A stretch of 33,392 nt of DNA from Burkholderiales bacterium (GTDB lineage: Bacteria > Pseudomonadota > Gammaproteobacteria > Burkholderiales > Burkholderiaceae): the NCBI GenBank assembly GCA_026225235.1, contig JAMFSK010000044.1, forward strand, positions 1-33,392. Direction: 5' to 3'. Positions 1 through 5,795 of this stretch are shown here, one piece after another. Numbering within the stretch: position 1 is the first letter of the stretch; every line of letters starts with the position of its first letter. Under the pieces are notes generated by a model. It saw only the letters and a program-made list of their open reading frames with translations, did no database searches and was not told where the DNA came from. A program made the position numbers and the translations under genes.

Positions 1-2
1 AT

Positions 3-200
3 GACCAAAAGTGGTTTGCTGCGAGCGCGCTTGAATGGACCGATGCCGAGCCGACCAAAAAGACGTTGGCTATCGACAAAATTCTCACGTCTCTGGAATG
101 CACTGCTATGTGGCTTGAGGGTGGCTGTAATCCTCTTCATGCTGCCGAGGAGTTACGGATGAATATTGCGGCAATCAAACGATTCAAGGCATCGGCATGA
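3..200 (+). CDS. Hypothetical protein, 5'-truncated by the window edge
   Basis: An open reading frame enters from the left edge (reading from base 3) and runs 65 codons to a TGA at 198-200. The peptide ends with an amphipathic stretch rich in Ala, Glu and Lys. It has one Trp-Leu-Glu-Gly-Gly turn but no motif I recognise. The stop overlaps the ATG of the next gene in an ATGA junction at 197-200. That is the same translational coupling used through the rest of this operon, and it is the main reason for believing this frame rather than the competing frame that opens with ATG at base 1 and stops near 160. Function unknown; the start lies outside the window. Confidence 0.5.
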   Translation, partial: DQKWFAASALEWTDAEPTKKTLAIDKILTSLECTAMWLEGGCNPLHAAEELRMNIAAIKRFKASA

Positions 201-670
201 GCAAGGTCATCCTTCATCTAGACGAGCGCGGCAAGCTCGCTGGCATCGATGAGAAGCAGGACCGCGCGTATGCACGGTTCCGCGCCAAGATCGCCAAGCT
301 GCGCCCGGGCGATACCTTGTCGTTCGATTTTCGCATCCCGCGCAGCCCGAAATTCCATAGATTGCACTTTGCCATGCTCGGCGCGTTCTTCGCGGTGCAG
401 GAGGTATTCGACGATGCCGAACGCATGCGCAAGTGGCTTGAAACCGGAGCGGGGCACGTTGAATTCCTGCCGGGGCCGACTGGCGAGTTTATCGCCATGC
501 CGAAGTCGATTGCCTATGAGTCGCTGGAAGACTCCGACTTTCACGATGTGCACGAAGGAATCAAGGCGTTTCTGCGCCAGCCGCACGCTTATCGGTATCT
601 GTGGCCACATCTGGACGACGCCGGACGGGAAAGGATGGTTGAGGCGGTACTGGAGGAATTTGAGAGATGA
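197..670 (+). CDS. DUF1367-like phage protein
   Basis: 157 aa. The body resembles the DUF1367 family of short phage proteins found in the nin-type region of lambdoid phages. It has a basic N-terminal half (about residues 20-45), then a K/R-H-R-x-H-F-A-M segment around residues 52-59, and an acidic helical segment (about 64-85) typical of the family. Function is not established; neighbours in such regions take part in recombination or nucleic-acid processing. The start overlaps the upstream stop (ATGA), and the stop overlaps the next start (ATGA at 667-670). The family call is from memory of the pattern, not from a profile search. No signal peptide or membrane segment is visible. Confidence 0.55.
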   Translation: MSKVILHLDERGKLAGIDEKQDRAYARFRAKIAKLRPGDTLSFDFRIPRSPKFHRLHFAMLGAFFAVQEVFDDAERMRKWLETGAGHVEFLPGPTGEFIAMPKSIAYESLEDSDFHDVHEGIKAFLRQPHAYRYLWPHLDDAGRERMVEAVLEEFER

Positions 671-873
671 GCAAAGTCCGCGCAAAGCTGCACGAAGAAT
701 TCAACGTCGAGTTGATCGCCCAATCACTGGCTTCGGAGCAGACGCAATTCATGCTGTTCGGCCACGGCTACAAGGCCGGGATGGAGGCGGCTGCCGCGCT
801 GCTGAAAGCTGAATGGTTCAAGACGCAGGCGGATTGCGCTCAGGCGATTGAGCGTGCGGCGGGGAAGCTATGA
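667..873 (+). CDS. Small hypothetical protein
   Basis: 68 aa, soluble and mostly helical in character, with a single Phe-Gly-His-Gly-Tyr turn in the middle and an Ala-rich second half. No recognised domain. A good ribosome binding site, GGAGGAATTTGAGAG, sits just before the ATG inside the end of the preceding gene. The ATG itself overlaps that gene's stop, and the stop overlaps the following ATG at 870. Translational coupling on both sides argues that it is a real gene of the operon. Function unknown. Confidence 0.6.
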   Translation: MSKVRAKLHEEFNVELIAQSLASEQTQFMLFGHGYKAGMEAAAALLKAEWFKTQADCAQAIERAAGKL

Positions 874-1322
874 GTTACCCAGTGGAAGAGTGGCGTGCAG
901 TGCCTGGCTATGAAGACCTATACGAGGTCTCTAGCTTTGGCAGGATAAAGAGCCTCCAAAGAACTGTCACAAGGGGAAATGGGCGCCCTTACACCGTTAA
1001 AGAAAGAATCCTCAAGGGTTCCCCCAGTAATGGAATGAAGTTTTCCCTTCATGACTCTGGCGAGGCGGTTGCCGTAAATGCGGCCCGTCTCGTGTATTCG
1101 GTATTCGTAGCAGATCCAGATCCACATCTTCTCGTTCTGCATAGAAATGGCGATGGTAATGATTGTGGAGTTGAAAACCTGTTTCTTGGGACGCAGGAAG
1201 TTGCAGAAGACATGAAGATAGCTAGGTCAGCAGAGACTTGCGCCACGCGGGAGCGCGGCATTCAAGATATCGAGTGGCGCACGGACGGCGAAGGGAATCG
1301 AGTGTGGAGAGGTGCGGCATGA
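870..1322 (+). CDS. NUMOD4 / HNH-type endonuclease-like protein
   Basis: 150 aa. The N-terminus (about residues 5-55) carries the NUMOD4 signature of homing endonucleases: E-x-W-x-x-V-P-G-Y-E-x-L-Y-E-V-S-S, then G-R-I-K-S-L. Residues ~87-108 form an HNH-like finger with H91, N97, N103 and a closing N-L-F-L-G-T. Such proteins are site-specific or nicking nucleases that spread themselves or act in phage DNA metabolism. Here it is not inside another gene or intron but sits in an operon with stop-start overlaps on both sides, so a domesticated or free-standing role is possible. The ribosome binding site is GGGGAAG. Whether the finger retains catalytic competence cannot be judged from sequence alone. 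Confidence 0.85.
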   Translation: MSYPVEEWRAVPGYEDLYEVSSFGRIKSLQRTVTRGNGRPYTVKERILKGSPSNGMKFSLHDSGEAVAVNAARLVYSVFVADPDPHLLVLHRNGDGNDCGVENLFLGTQEVAEDMKIARSAETCATRERGIQDIEWRTDGEGNRVWRGAA

Positions 1323-1756
1323 AGCGCTCAGGATTCGGCCCCCGTAAAAGCTCACTCAAGCGTTCGCCATTCGCCCTCGCTACCGCCAAGACGCAGATGA
1401 AGCGGACGGCGATCCGGGCGCGAGTGAAGAAGCCGACCGTTGCCGAGGGCTCGAAGTATCTAGCTGCGTGTCGCGGCGAGCCTTGTTACCTGAACGTGAA
1501 GTGCCCTTGGACCGATTGGGAAGACCCGACCGTCGTCGATTGCCATTCCAATCAGGAGAAGCATGGCAAGGCTGGCGGACTCAAGGCGAAGCACTGGTTC
1601 ACGGTTCCCGGCTGCGACAAGTGTCATGAATGGCTGGACCGTAGTGGTGCGCCATGGGAAGAGAAGTGCGCGGCGTTTGATGATGCGCTGGCTCGGTGGG
1701 AGCCGCGTCGAGCGAGAAAGATGGGCATTGAACATAACGAACTGGAGGAAGCATGA
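1319..1756 (+). CDS. YbcO-like putative nuclease (DUF1364-type)
   Basis: 145 aa starting at the ATG that overlaps the previous stop; a longer upstream extension in frame was rejected. After a basic, probably disordered tail (residues 1-40) comes a cysteine/histidine-rich module like YbcO of prophage DLP12. It has Cys51, Cys56 and Cys62, then a V-D-C-H-S-N segment (Cys75, His76), His82, and a final C-x-x-C-H knuckle (Cys99, Cys102, His103). The family is a predicted zinc-binding HNH-related nuclease found in phage nin regions near Holliday-junction enzymes. The gene follows another HNH-type gene directly. Its stop overlaps the next ATG, and a strong GGAGGAAG site precedes that start. Family membership is recognition by eye. 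Confidence 0.7.
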   Translation: MKRSGFGPRKSSLKRSPFALATAKTQMKRTAIRARVKKPTVAEGSKYLAACRGEPCYLNVKCPWTDWEDPTVVDCHSNQEKHGKAGGLKAKHWFTVPGCDKCHEWLDRSGAPWEEKCAAFDDALARWEPRRARKMGIEHNELEEA

Positions 1757-2181
1757 GCGATGAGATTGTGGAAGTTGAGCCCGCTGAATTCCCGAAGAAG
1801 GGCCAATCGGGAAATGGTACAACGCACGGCTATACCGTCGAGGCTCGATACACCGGCCACGATCATGTCGTGATCAACGACGTCGTCTACACGGACAAGT
1901 GGAAGCAGGTCAATCCAGACCGTGCGGCAATTGGCGTTCCGGCTCACCGACCCTTTGAATCCTGGCTGGATCAATGCAATTTAATGAACTACCCGGCAGC
2001 GCAAGCTATTCGTTGGTGGTTTCACGCTATCGCCGAGATGGACTTCCACAACATCTGTCTTGAGACGAGGCTGATTAAGCATGAAGTGCGGTACTCGTTC
2101 AGCGAGACGGACGTGTCCGAGCATTGCCTGATCACTGGCGAGGATCGGTCTAGTTGTATGCCGGACTGGGGCAAGAAATGA
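1753..2181 (+). CDS. Hypothetical phage protein
   Basis: 142 aa with an acidic start, a beta-rich first half (repeated Thr-Val-Glu and Val-Val-Ile-Asn-Asp-Val strands), then an aromatic helical segment with Trp-Trp-Phe-His around residue 87. Two cysteines lie near the C-terminus. No family recognised. It is translated from a strong GGAGGAAGC ribosome binding site overlapping the upstream gene's end, and its TGA overlaps the next ATG at 2178. Location within the early operon suggests a role in DNA metabolism or host takeover, but nothing in the protein says so. Confidence 0.6.
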   Translation: MSDEIVEVEPAEFPKKGQSGNGTTHGYTVEARYTGHDHVVINDVVYTDKWKQVNPDRAAIGVPAHRPFESWLDQCNLMNYPAAQAIRWWFHAIAEMDFHNICLETRLIKHEVRYSFSETDVSEHCLITGEDRSSCMPDWGKK

Positions 2182-2594
2182 TCGATCTCGACGAACTTGA
2201 GAGGTCGGCGAAGGCTGTCGGCGGTTGCGCGTGGACTCCAACTTATGCAACGCGCACAGACCTCGCCCGTGTCTGGCTGCCGGATGGCGACGCAGTATGC
2301 GGATGCTATGGAAATATCGGGCATCTTCCTGAGCCGATTGATGCTGACGATGTAGCGGAATTCATCGCCGCATCGAACCCCGCAACCATCCTCGCCCTAA
2401 TCACCGAACTCCGCACTCTGCGCGCCGGCGCGGCTCGTTATCAATGGCTCAAGCCACGCTTCAGAACGTTCTCGCTCGATATGGGCGGTCAGCATACGTA
2501 CTGCGCGACGGGCGAGATAGGCCGAATTCGCGGCCCGAATCTGGATATGGCGATTGATGCGGCTATCGCGGTGCGGCAGAAGGAGGGCGTGTGA
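2178..2594 (+). CDS. Ea22-like phage protein
   Basis: 138 aa using the ATG at 2178, which overlaps the upstream stop; an in-frame ATG eight codons earlier lacks a better ribosome binding site. The central segment has the E-F-I-A-A-S-N-P-A-T-I-L-A-L-I pattern (about residues 59-73) seen in Ead/Ea22-like proteins encoded in early regions of temperate phages. It is followed by an A-R-Y-Q-W-L-K motif and a C-terminal D-x-A-I-D-A-A-I helix, also common in these proteins. Function of the family is unknown. The stop overlaps the GTG start of the next gene (GTGA). Confidence 0.6.
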   Translation: MIDLDELERSAKAVGGCAWTPTYATRTDLARVWLPDGDAVCGCYGNIGHLPEPIDADDVAEFIAASNPATILALITELRTLRAGAARYQWLKPRFRTFSLDMGGQHTYCATGEIGRIRGPNLDMAIDAAIAVRQKEGV

Positions 2595-3040
2595 TCAAAC
2601 GAAAGCAACTCTTCAGGCACCGCCCCGACGAAGGAACCATCGGCGATTGTCACCGCACTGCTATTGCATGCCTTCTCGACCTAGAACCGGAATCTGTGCC
2701 GCATTACGGCGAGCAGTATTTTGATGAGCCGGTGCTCTTCAATGCTGCTTTCGAAGGCTGGCTGAAGCGCGCCGGTTACAGAACGATAGTCATCGCTTAT
2801 GACGATACGCTTGAGAACGTGCTGGCGTCCATCAACCATCAGAACGGCGGCGCGTACTACTTGCTCGGCGGTACCAGCAAAACAGGCGTGAATCACACGG
2901 TCGTGTGCTGCGGCAACGAGATTACACACGATCCATCGATTGACGATGCTGGTATCACCGGGCCGTGCGATGACGGGTATTTCTGGGTGACGTTTCTGGT
3001 GCCGAATTTCATGTACGCGAAACAACCGGAGCCAGCATGA
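2591..3040 (+). CDS. Putative papain-fold-like cysteine hydrolase or inactive relative
   Basis: 149 aa with a GTG start preceded by AGGAGGGC. The N-terminal G-D-C-H-R-T-A-I-A-C-L-L block (Cys20), a G-V-N-H-T-V-V-C block (His102) and a T-H-D-P block (Asp114) are ordered like the Cys-His-Asp/Asn triads of papain-fold peptidases and transglutaminase-like enzymes. The small family with 'GDC...VPH' and 'NH...HDP' blocks is often seen in phages and usually annotated as hypothetical. The hydrolase idea is inference from residue order; no activity is known to me. Substrate cannot be guessed. It is coupled to both neighbours by overlapping stop-start codons. Confidence 0.6.
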   Translation: MIKRKQLFRHRPDEGTIGDCHRTAIACLLDLEPESVPHYGEQYFDEPVLFNAAFEGWLKRAGYRTIVIAYDDTLENVLASINHQNGGAYYLLGGTSKTGVNHTVVCCGNEITHDPSIDDAGITGPCDDGYFWVTFLVPNFMYAKQPEPA

Positions 3041-3216
3041 ACCAACTTCTCTTCGAGCGCTGCGCAGGCGATGCCGGGTGCTGGTTCACGTTCTGGCCTG
3101 CAGGCGAGCTGCGCACGTTCCGCGACCAGGCGGCTTGCGAGAACTTCGCCAAGCGGCAGGGATTTACGGCGAGGTTCATGGCGGTTGAAGATTTTCACGA
3201 TGGCTCGGAGATTTAG
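3037..3216 (+). CDS. Small hypothetical protein (59 aa)
   Basis: A 59-codon frame starts at an ATG overlapping the upstream stop (ATGA at 3037-3040) and ends with TAG at 3214-3216, three bases before the next start. The product has two Cys-Ala/Gly turns, a Phe-Thr-Phe-Trp-Pro strand and a charged C-terminus. Its pattern (short beta strand, then a helix with C-E-N-F-A) resembles small phage proteins of unknown function. The overlap with the preceding gene and the fit into an otherwise 180-base gap are the reasons to call it. Confidence 0.55.
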   Translation: MNQLLFERCAGDAGCWFTFWPAGELRTFRDQAACENFAKRQGFTARFMAVEDFHDGSEI

Positions 3217-3218
3217 CG

Positions 3219-3464
3219 ATGAGCAAAAAGCCATACGCCCATCGAGGCAAAGAAACCGGCTCTACGCCGTTTGGCGCCCGCCTCAAGGCTGAGCGCATTC
3301 GTCGAGGCTTTCAGGTGCACGTGTTCGCCGATCTGGTCGGTTGCTGTCATAGCCAGATCACGGGCGCTGAGAACCGGGGAGTTATGCTGAATTTTGACAC
3401 CATCATCGCGATCGCCCAAGTACTGGAATGCTCGATTGATTGGCTTGCAGGAATAGAGGACTGA
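3219..3464 (+). CDS. XRE-family helix-turn-helix regulator
   Basis: 81 aa. After a basic tail, residues ~17-75 form an HTH_XRE domain: F-G-A-R-L-K-A-E-R-I-R-R-G opens helix 1, F-A-D-L-V-G-C-C-H-S-Q-I-T-G-A-E-N supplies the turn and recognition helix, and I-A-Q-V-L-E-C-S-I-D-W-L-A-G closes the domain. It is a DNA-binding transcription regulator of Cro/cI type, without a dimerisation or cleavage domain. It sits late in the early operon rather than in a divergent switch, so it may tune early or late expression rather than be the main repressor. GGAG eight bases upstream serves as ribosome binding site. Confidence 0.85.
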   Translation: MSKKPYAHRGKETGSTPFGARLKAERIRRGFQVHVFADLVGCCHSQITGAENRGVMLNFDTIIAIAQVLECSIDWLAGIED

Positions 3465-3465
3465 C

Positions 3466-3675
3466 ATGATCTGCCTAGCCTGCATCCTAATCGGCATGGC
3501 CCTCGGAATTTTCGCATGCGCTCTGCTATGCGGCGTAATCCTCGCCTTTCGCCCGACACCGCCAACAAAGTATCGAAGGCAGAAGCCGCCAGAGGTGGCG
3601 CAGATGCCGGTGGTGGAGGCGGGGTGTGTTTCGTATCAATTTCTAGGCGGAGTGACCGGTTTGGAGGATGAGTGA
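3466..3675 (+). CDS. Small membrane protein
   Basis: 69 aa with a long hydrophobic segment at the very N-terminus (about residues 2-28, rich in Ile, Leu, Ala, Cys and Gly). A short basic stretch (R-P-T-P-P-T-K-Y-R-R-Q-K) then marks the cytoplasmic side, followed by a polar tail. One transmembrane helix with the C-terminus inside is the simplest reading. GAGGACTGAC precedes the ATG, one base after the upstream stop. Small membrane proteins in phage early regions can be inhibitors or exclusion factors, but no such role can be assigned here. Confidence 0.6.
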   Translation: MICLACILIGMALGIFACALLCGVILAFRPTPPTKYRRQKPPEVAQMPVVEAGCVSYQFLGGVTGLEDE

Positions 3676-3854
3676 AAGCGCCACCGGTCCCGAAGATTTA
3701 CGAATTCTGGCGCCCAGACGATTGGGTTATCGCCGTCGACCCGCGCATCCAGTGGCCTAACCTTGTTCGCGCAGAGAGCTTCTGGGCCATCCGTTGGGCA
3801 ATGGAGGCAGCGGGGATATTCTGGATCGTGGGCGATGAGAAGAAAGTGCGATAG
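3672..3854 (+). CDS. Small hypothetical protein, GTG start
   Basis: 60 aa, starting at a GTG that overlaps the upstream TGA (GTGA at 3672-3675). It is rich in Trp, Pro and Ile (Y-E-F-W-R-P-D-D-W near the start, F-W-A-I-R-W-A-M in the middle). No domain recognised. It is the last gene of the overlapping early operon; the downstream ~90 bases are AT-rich and gene-free. Because the alternative ATG starts are absent, GTG is the only plausible start. Confidence 0.5.
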   Translation: MKAPPVPKIYEFWRPDDWVIAVDPRIQWPNLVRAESFWAIRWAMEAAGIFWIVGDEKKVR

Positions 3855-3943
3855 AAAGGCTATGCAAAGCGGTAATAATGTGCTTTGTAGTACGAATTAA
3901 TGTAAAATGTCGAAAGCCGATTTCGGCACATCTGGAGCGGATC

Positions 3944-4351
3944 ATGACGGATCAGGAACTCGGTGCTTACTGCCAAGAATGGGCGTTCTGGGCACGAACT
4001 CGACGCTATCTCGCACCACCCGTACCGCCGAGCATCATGGCGAAACTTCAGGTCACGGATCGCGGCGATTGGGAGCCGGACGGCCCGATGAGCGCGGACC
4101 TGTCGTTCTTCAACATGGCGCTGCACCGTATTGCAGATGATGACCCTGACGGGGGCGCATGCTTCGCGCTGTTCTACTTTCACCGCGCGAAGAACATCAA
4201 GGCGCTGGCCTACGATCTCGGGATCGGCCGCCAAACGTTCTACGACCGGATGCACCGTTTTGCTCGACTCGCGATGAAGTGGACTCCGACGATCAAAAAA
4301 GTGCACCTGGCCGCAGTTTCGCAAGTTGAAGACATGGCGATGGCGGATTAA
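3944..4351 (+). CDS. Q/RinA-like putative late transcription regulator
   Basis: 135 aa from the ATG at 3944 preceded by TGGAGCGG; an in-frame ATG 22 codons earlier has no ribosome binding site. The C-terminal half (about residues 82-115) has the feel of a sigma-region-4/ArpU-like helix-turn-helix: Y-F-H-R-A-K-N-I-K-A-L-A-Y-D-L-G-I-G-R-Q-T-F-Y-D-R-M-H-R. This is the pattern of phage late activators and Q-type antiterminators. Position supports it: it is the last gene before two hairpin terminators and the start of the long rightward late operon. Whether it binds DNA as an activator or loads on RNA polymerase as an antiterminator cannot be told. Family assignment is inference. Confidence 0.55.
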   Translation: MTDQELGAYCQEWAFWARTRRYLAPPVPPSIMAKLQVTDRGDWEPDGPMSADLSFFNMALHRIADDDPDGGACFALFYFHRAKNIKALAYDLGIGRQTFYDRMHRFARLAMKWTPTIKKVHLAAVSQVEDMAMAD

Positions 4352-4352
4352 G

Positions 4353-4377
4353 TGTACGGATTTACCCGTACATTTTA
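4353..4377 (+). terminator. Hairpin with T-tract after the Q-like gene
   Basis: TGTACGG (4353-4359) and CCGTACA (4366-4372) are perfect complements around a six-base loop, followed at once by TTTTAG. It begins two bases after the stop codon. It may act as the early-transcript terminator; a protein-binding palindrome is the alternative. Confidence 0.55.
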
Positions 4378-4400
4378 GTTCCGGGCATAAATGTAAGTTC

Positions 4401-4409
4401 TGATACGAT
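4401..4409 (+). promoter_or_regulatory. Candidate extended -10 late promoter (pR'-like)
   Basis: TGATACGAT matches an extended -10 element (TG-n-TAnnAT) without a good -35. Transcription would start near 4416 and meet the terminator hairpin at 4436 about 20 nt later. That is the pR'-tR' arrangement of lambdoid phages, whose late promoter is paused and then released by Q. This is pattern inference only. Confidence 0.3.
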
Positions 4410-4435
4410 TTTGGCTACAGTGGCAGTAGTGCCCC

Positions 4436-4470
4436 AAGCCCGAATCGGATCACACCGGTTTGGGCTTTTT
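4436..4470 (+). terminator. Strong hairpin terminator (tR'-like)
   Basis: AAGCCCGAATCGG (4436-4448) pairs over 13 positions, two of them G-U, with CCGGTTTGGGCTT (4455-4467), closing a six-base loop, and runs into TTTTT. Its location just after the Q-like gene and ahead of all late genes fits a late-operon leader terminator that an antiterminator must overcome. Confidence 0.7.
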
Positions 4471-4488
4471 GCGTTTCTCGGAGCCGTG

Positions 4489-4686
4489 ATGCACGACATG
4501 ACCGCTACCGAGGAAGCGATTCTCTCCGAGTTCAGCCGCGACATGTTCGATGCTGCGGTGCGTGCGGGATACGTTTCGCCGCCGATGCGCCTGAGCCGCG
4601 AAAGTTACGTCGGGCTTCATGAGCTATTTTTGTTCGGCTTTGACGCGGTGCAAGCTGCCGAGGCCATGTACGCAGTTAGGCATTAA
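4489..4686 (+). CDS. Small hypothetical protein
   Basis: 65 aa from ATG 4489; the frame stays open upstream to 4411, but that extension would translate through the terminator hairpin, so the downstream start (or the ATG three codons later) is preferred. The product is helical: T-E-E-A-I-L-S-E-F near the start, a S-R-E-S-Y-V-G-L-H-E-L-F-L-F-G-F-D-A-V-Q-A-A-E-A core, and a short basic end. The pattern resembles a small three-helix protein but I do not recognise the family. Its stop is directly followed by the next ATG. Confidence 0.45.
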   Translation: MHDMTATEEAILSEFSRDMFDAAVRAGYVSPPMRLSRESYVGLHELFLFGFDAVQAAEAMYAVRH

Positions 4687-4833
4687 ATGACCCCAACAGA
4701 AGCCCTCGCGGCAATCGACAAGATCGAGCAAATGATTCACCTGATCCGCAACATGGACGGCGGTTTGAAGAATTCGCTCGTCGCTGAGTTAGACCGGTTG
4801 CGCGGATTCGTTGGGCAGAAAGAAATAGCGTAG
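4687..4833 (+). CDS. Very small hypothetical protein (48 aa)
   Basis: The ATG follows the previous TAA without a gap, and the frame runs 48 codons to TAG at 4831-4833. The peptide is a predicted amphipathic helix-turn-helix: A-L-A-A-I-D-K-I-E-Q-M-I-H-L-I, then D-G-G, then L-V-A-E-L-D-R-L-R. Tight coupling to its neighbour and regular heptad-like spacing of hydrophobics are the only support. No function can be proposed. Confidence 0.4.
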   Translation: MTPTEALAAIDKIEQMIHLIRNMDGGLKNSLVAELDRLRGFVGQKEIA

Positions 4834-4911
4834 TCCCTTGCTCCCGCCGTCAGTGCAGGTCGGCTGCATAGCGTGATACGGATGGCGCGAGCACCTAATT
4901 GAGAGAGAATC

Positions 4912-5139
4912 ATGAGCAGACCGGTCGCTATAAGCTTCGATGAGTTTGTCGAATACGGCAGAACCACCATGAAGCCCGAAGAATTGGTGAACGGTATGCC
5001 GTGGGCATTCACGTTTATGGGCCATCCCGTGACACATGAAAACGACGATCTCTATCTGGTCGGCAATGGATCGCTTAAATTCAGCCGGGGCACGTTTATG
5101 GTCGCAACCGAGAAGAATATTGTGTTTCTCGCTGACTGA
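4912..5139 (+). CDS. Small hypothetical protein
   Basis: 75 aa with a clear GAGAGAATC spacing before the ATG. Composition alternates polar and hydrophobic residues as in a small beta-rich domain (P-W-A-F-T-F-M-G-H-P-V-T-H, then D-L-Y-L-V-G-N-G-S-L-K-F). No family recognised. It lies in the leader region between the putative late promoter and the structured non-coding segment, a place where temperate phages often carry small host-modulating proteins. Confidence 0.5.
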   Translation: MSRPVAISFDEFVEYGRTTMKPEELVNGMPWAFTFMGHPVTHENDDLYLVGNGSLKFSRGTFMVATEKNIVFLAD

Positions 5140-5146
5140 GAAAGCC

Positions 5147-5245
5147 ATGATCGAGTACCCGAGCATCTACCTAAACGCTTGTGCGCGCTGTGCATGGCTA
5201 TGGATGCTGGCGCTGGATGAGGCTAGTGAGGCGTTGGCGGATTGA
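5147..5245 (+). CDS. Possible 32-aa peptide
   Basis: An ATG eight bases after the previous stop opens a 32-codon frame ending TGA at 5243-5245. The sequence has a Cys-Ala-Arg-Cys-Ala-Trp-Leu-Trp core and an acidic end. The same frame is open further upstream to 5036, but that part overlaps the preceding gene. Too short to judge; it may equally be the 5' edge of the structured RNA segment. Confidence 0.25.
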   Translation: MIEYPSIYLNACARCAWLWMLALDEASEALAD

Positions 5246-5752
5246 ACATGCCGGGAGCAGAGACCGGACAAACGGGTGCCTCCTACCCGATTGGGCTCTT
5301 TGAGCTATCAAGGGAGCGAACAACGGCAACAGGCAGGAGCAATCGGGTGAAGCCGCCCGGCCCTCAGGGTCCGAGTCTCAGGTGATGCGCCAGTTCATAA
5401 GCCCAAAGCGCATCCGGATCCTCACGAAACGAGGGCTTTCACGTAGAACAGTTGGGGAGGGGTAGCCGGAACACTGGAAAGTAAAGTCCCGAGTACCTAG
5501 CTGTTCGCCGTGAGGGTTTTACAGCCGCAATCGACCCAACGATGTCCGCAGGGTAATAGTTCCCAGATCTGGCCAACGCCTAGCCCGGGGTAGAGGACAT
5601 TGCCGCATATGATGTGGCTCAATAGATTGCGCCGCCGCTTCTTAGGTTATGACGCGAAATAACGTCAGTGCCGTTTTCGGCTTCCCTCGCCTAAATCTCC
5701 TCGCAAGTGGCACTCACCGCTTGTTTCCTCGGTTTCGGCCGAGGCTTTTATT
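5246..5752 (+). ncRNA. Candidate large structured phage RNA (unclassified)
   Basis: About 500 nt without a supported gene on either strand, in an otherwise packed phage. The strand contains many perfect complementary arms. A helix 5284-5293/5340-5349 (nine Watson-Crick pairs plus a G-U) encloses hairpin 5295-5303/5308-5317. A G-C hairpin lies at 5358-5363/5367-5373. An H-type pseudoknot combines 5384-5390/5408-5414 with 5399-5404/5433-5438. A two-part helix follows: 5439-5443/5509-5513 plus 5446-5453/5499-5506. Next come a helix 5540-5547/5595-5602 stacked on hairpin 5603-5608/5612-5617, and hairpins at 5646-5650/5659-5663, 5670-5673/5678-5681 and 5704-5710/5717-5723. It closes with a perfect terminator at 5727-5744. 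The setting, a late leader between a Q-like gene and terminase, recalls where phages encode large ornate RNAs such as GOLLD or ROOL, but I see no recognised consensus of these, of tmRNA, RNase P or group I introns. The 5' end is uncertain. Confidence 0.65.
5727..5752 (+). terminator. Intrinsic terminator ending the structured RNA
   Basis: CCTCGG (5727-5732) and CCGAGG (5739-5744) pair perfectly around TTTCGG, followed by CTTTTATTAG. It provides a defined 3' end for the gene-free segment and supports its being a separate transcript. Confidence 0.75.
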
Positions 5753-5795
5753 AGCTTCTTACCCGGCAGAGATGCCATCCCACTAGGACTAGACC

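Noticed and set aside
3855..3943. Sigma70 promoter in the AT-rich stretch before the Q-like gene
   Set aside because: A TAAAAT element is present at 3903-3908 but no -35 lies at an acceptable distance.
4411..4488. Longer N-terminus for the 4489-4686 gene
   Set aside because: It would translate through the terminator stem, and no ribosome binding site precedes 4411.
5246..5752. Group I intron, tmRNA or RNase P RNA as identity of the structured segment
   Set aside because: The conserved cores of these RNAs were not recognised and the neighbouring ORFs are not two halves of one gene; a profile search could still change this.
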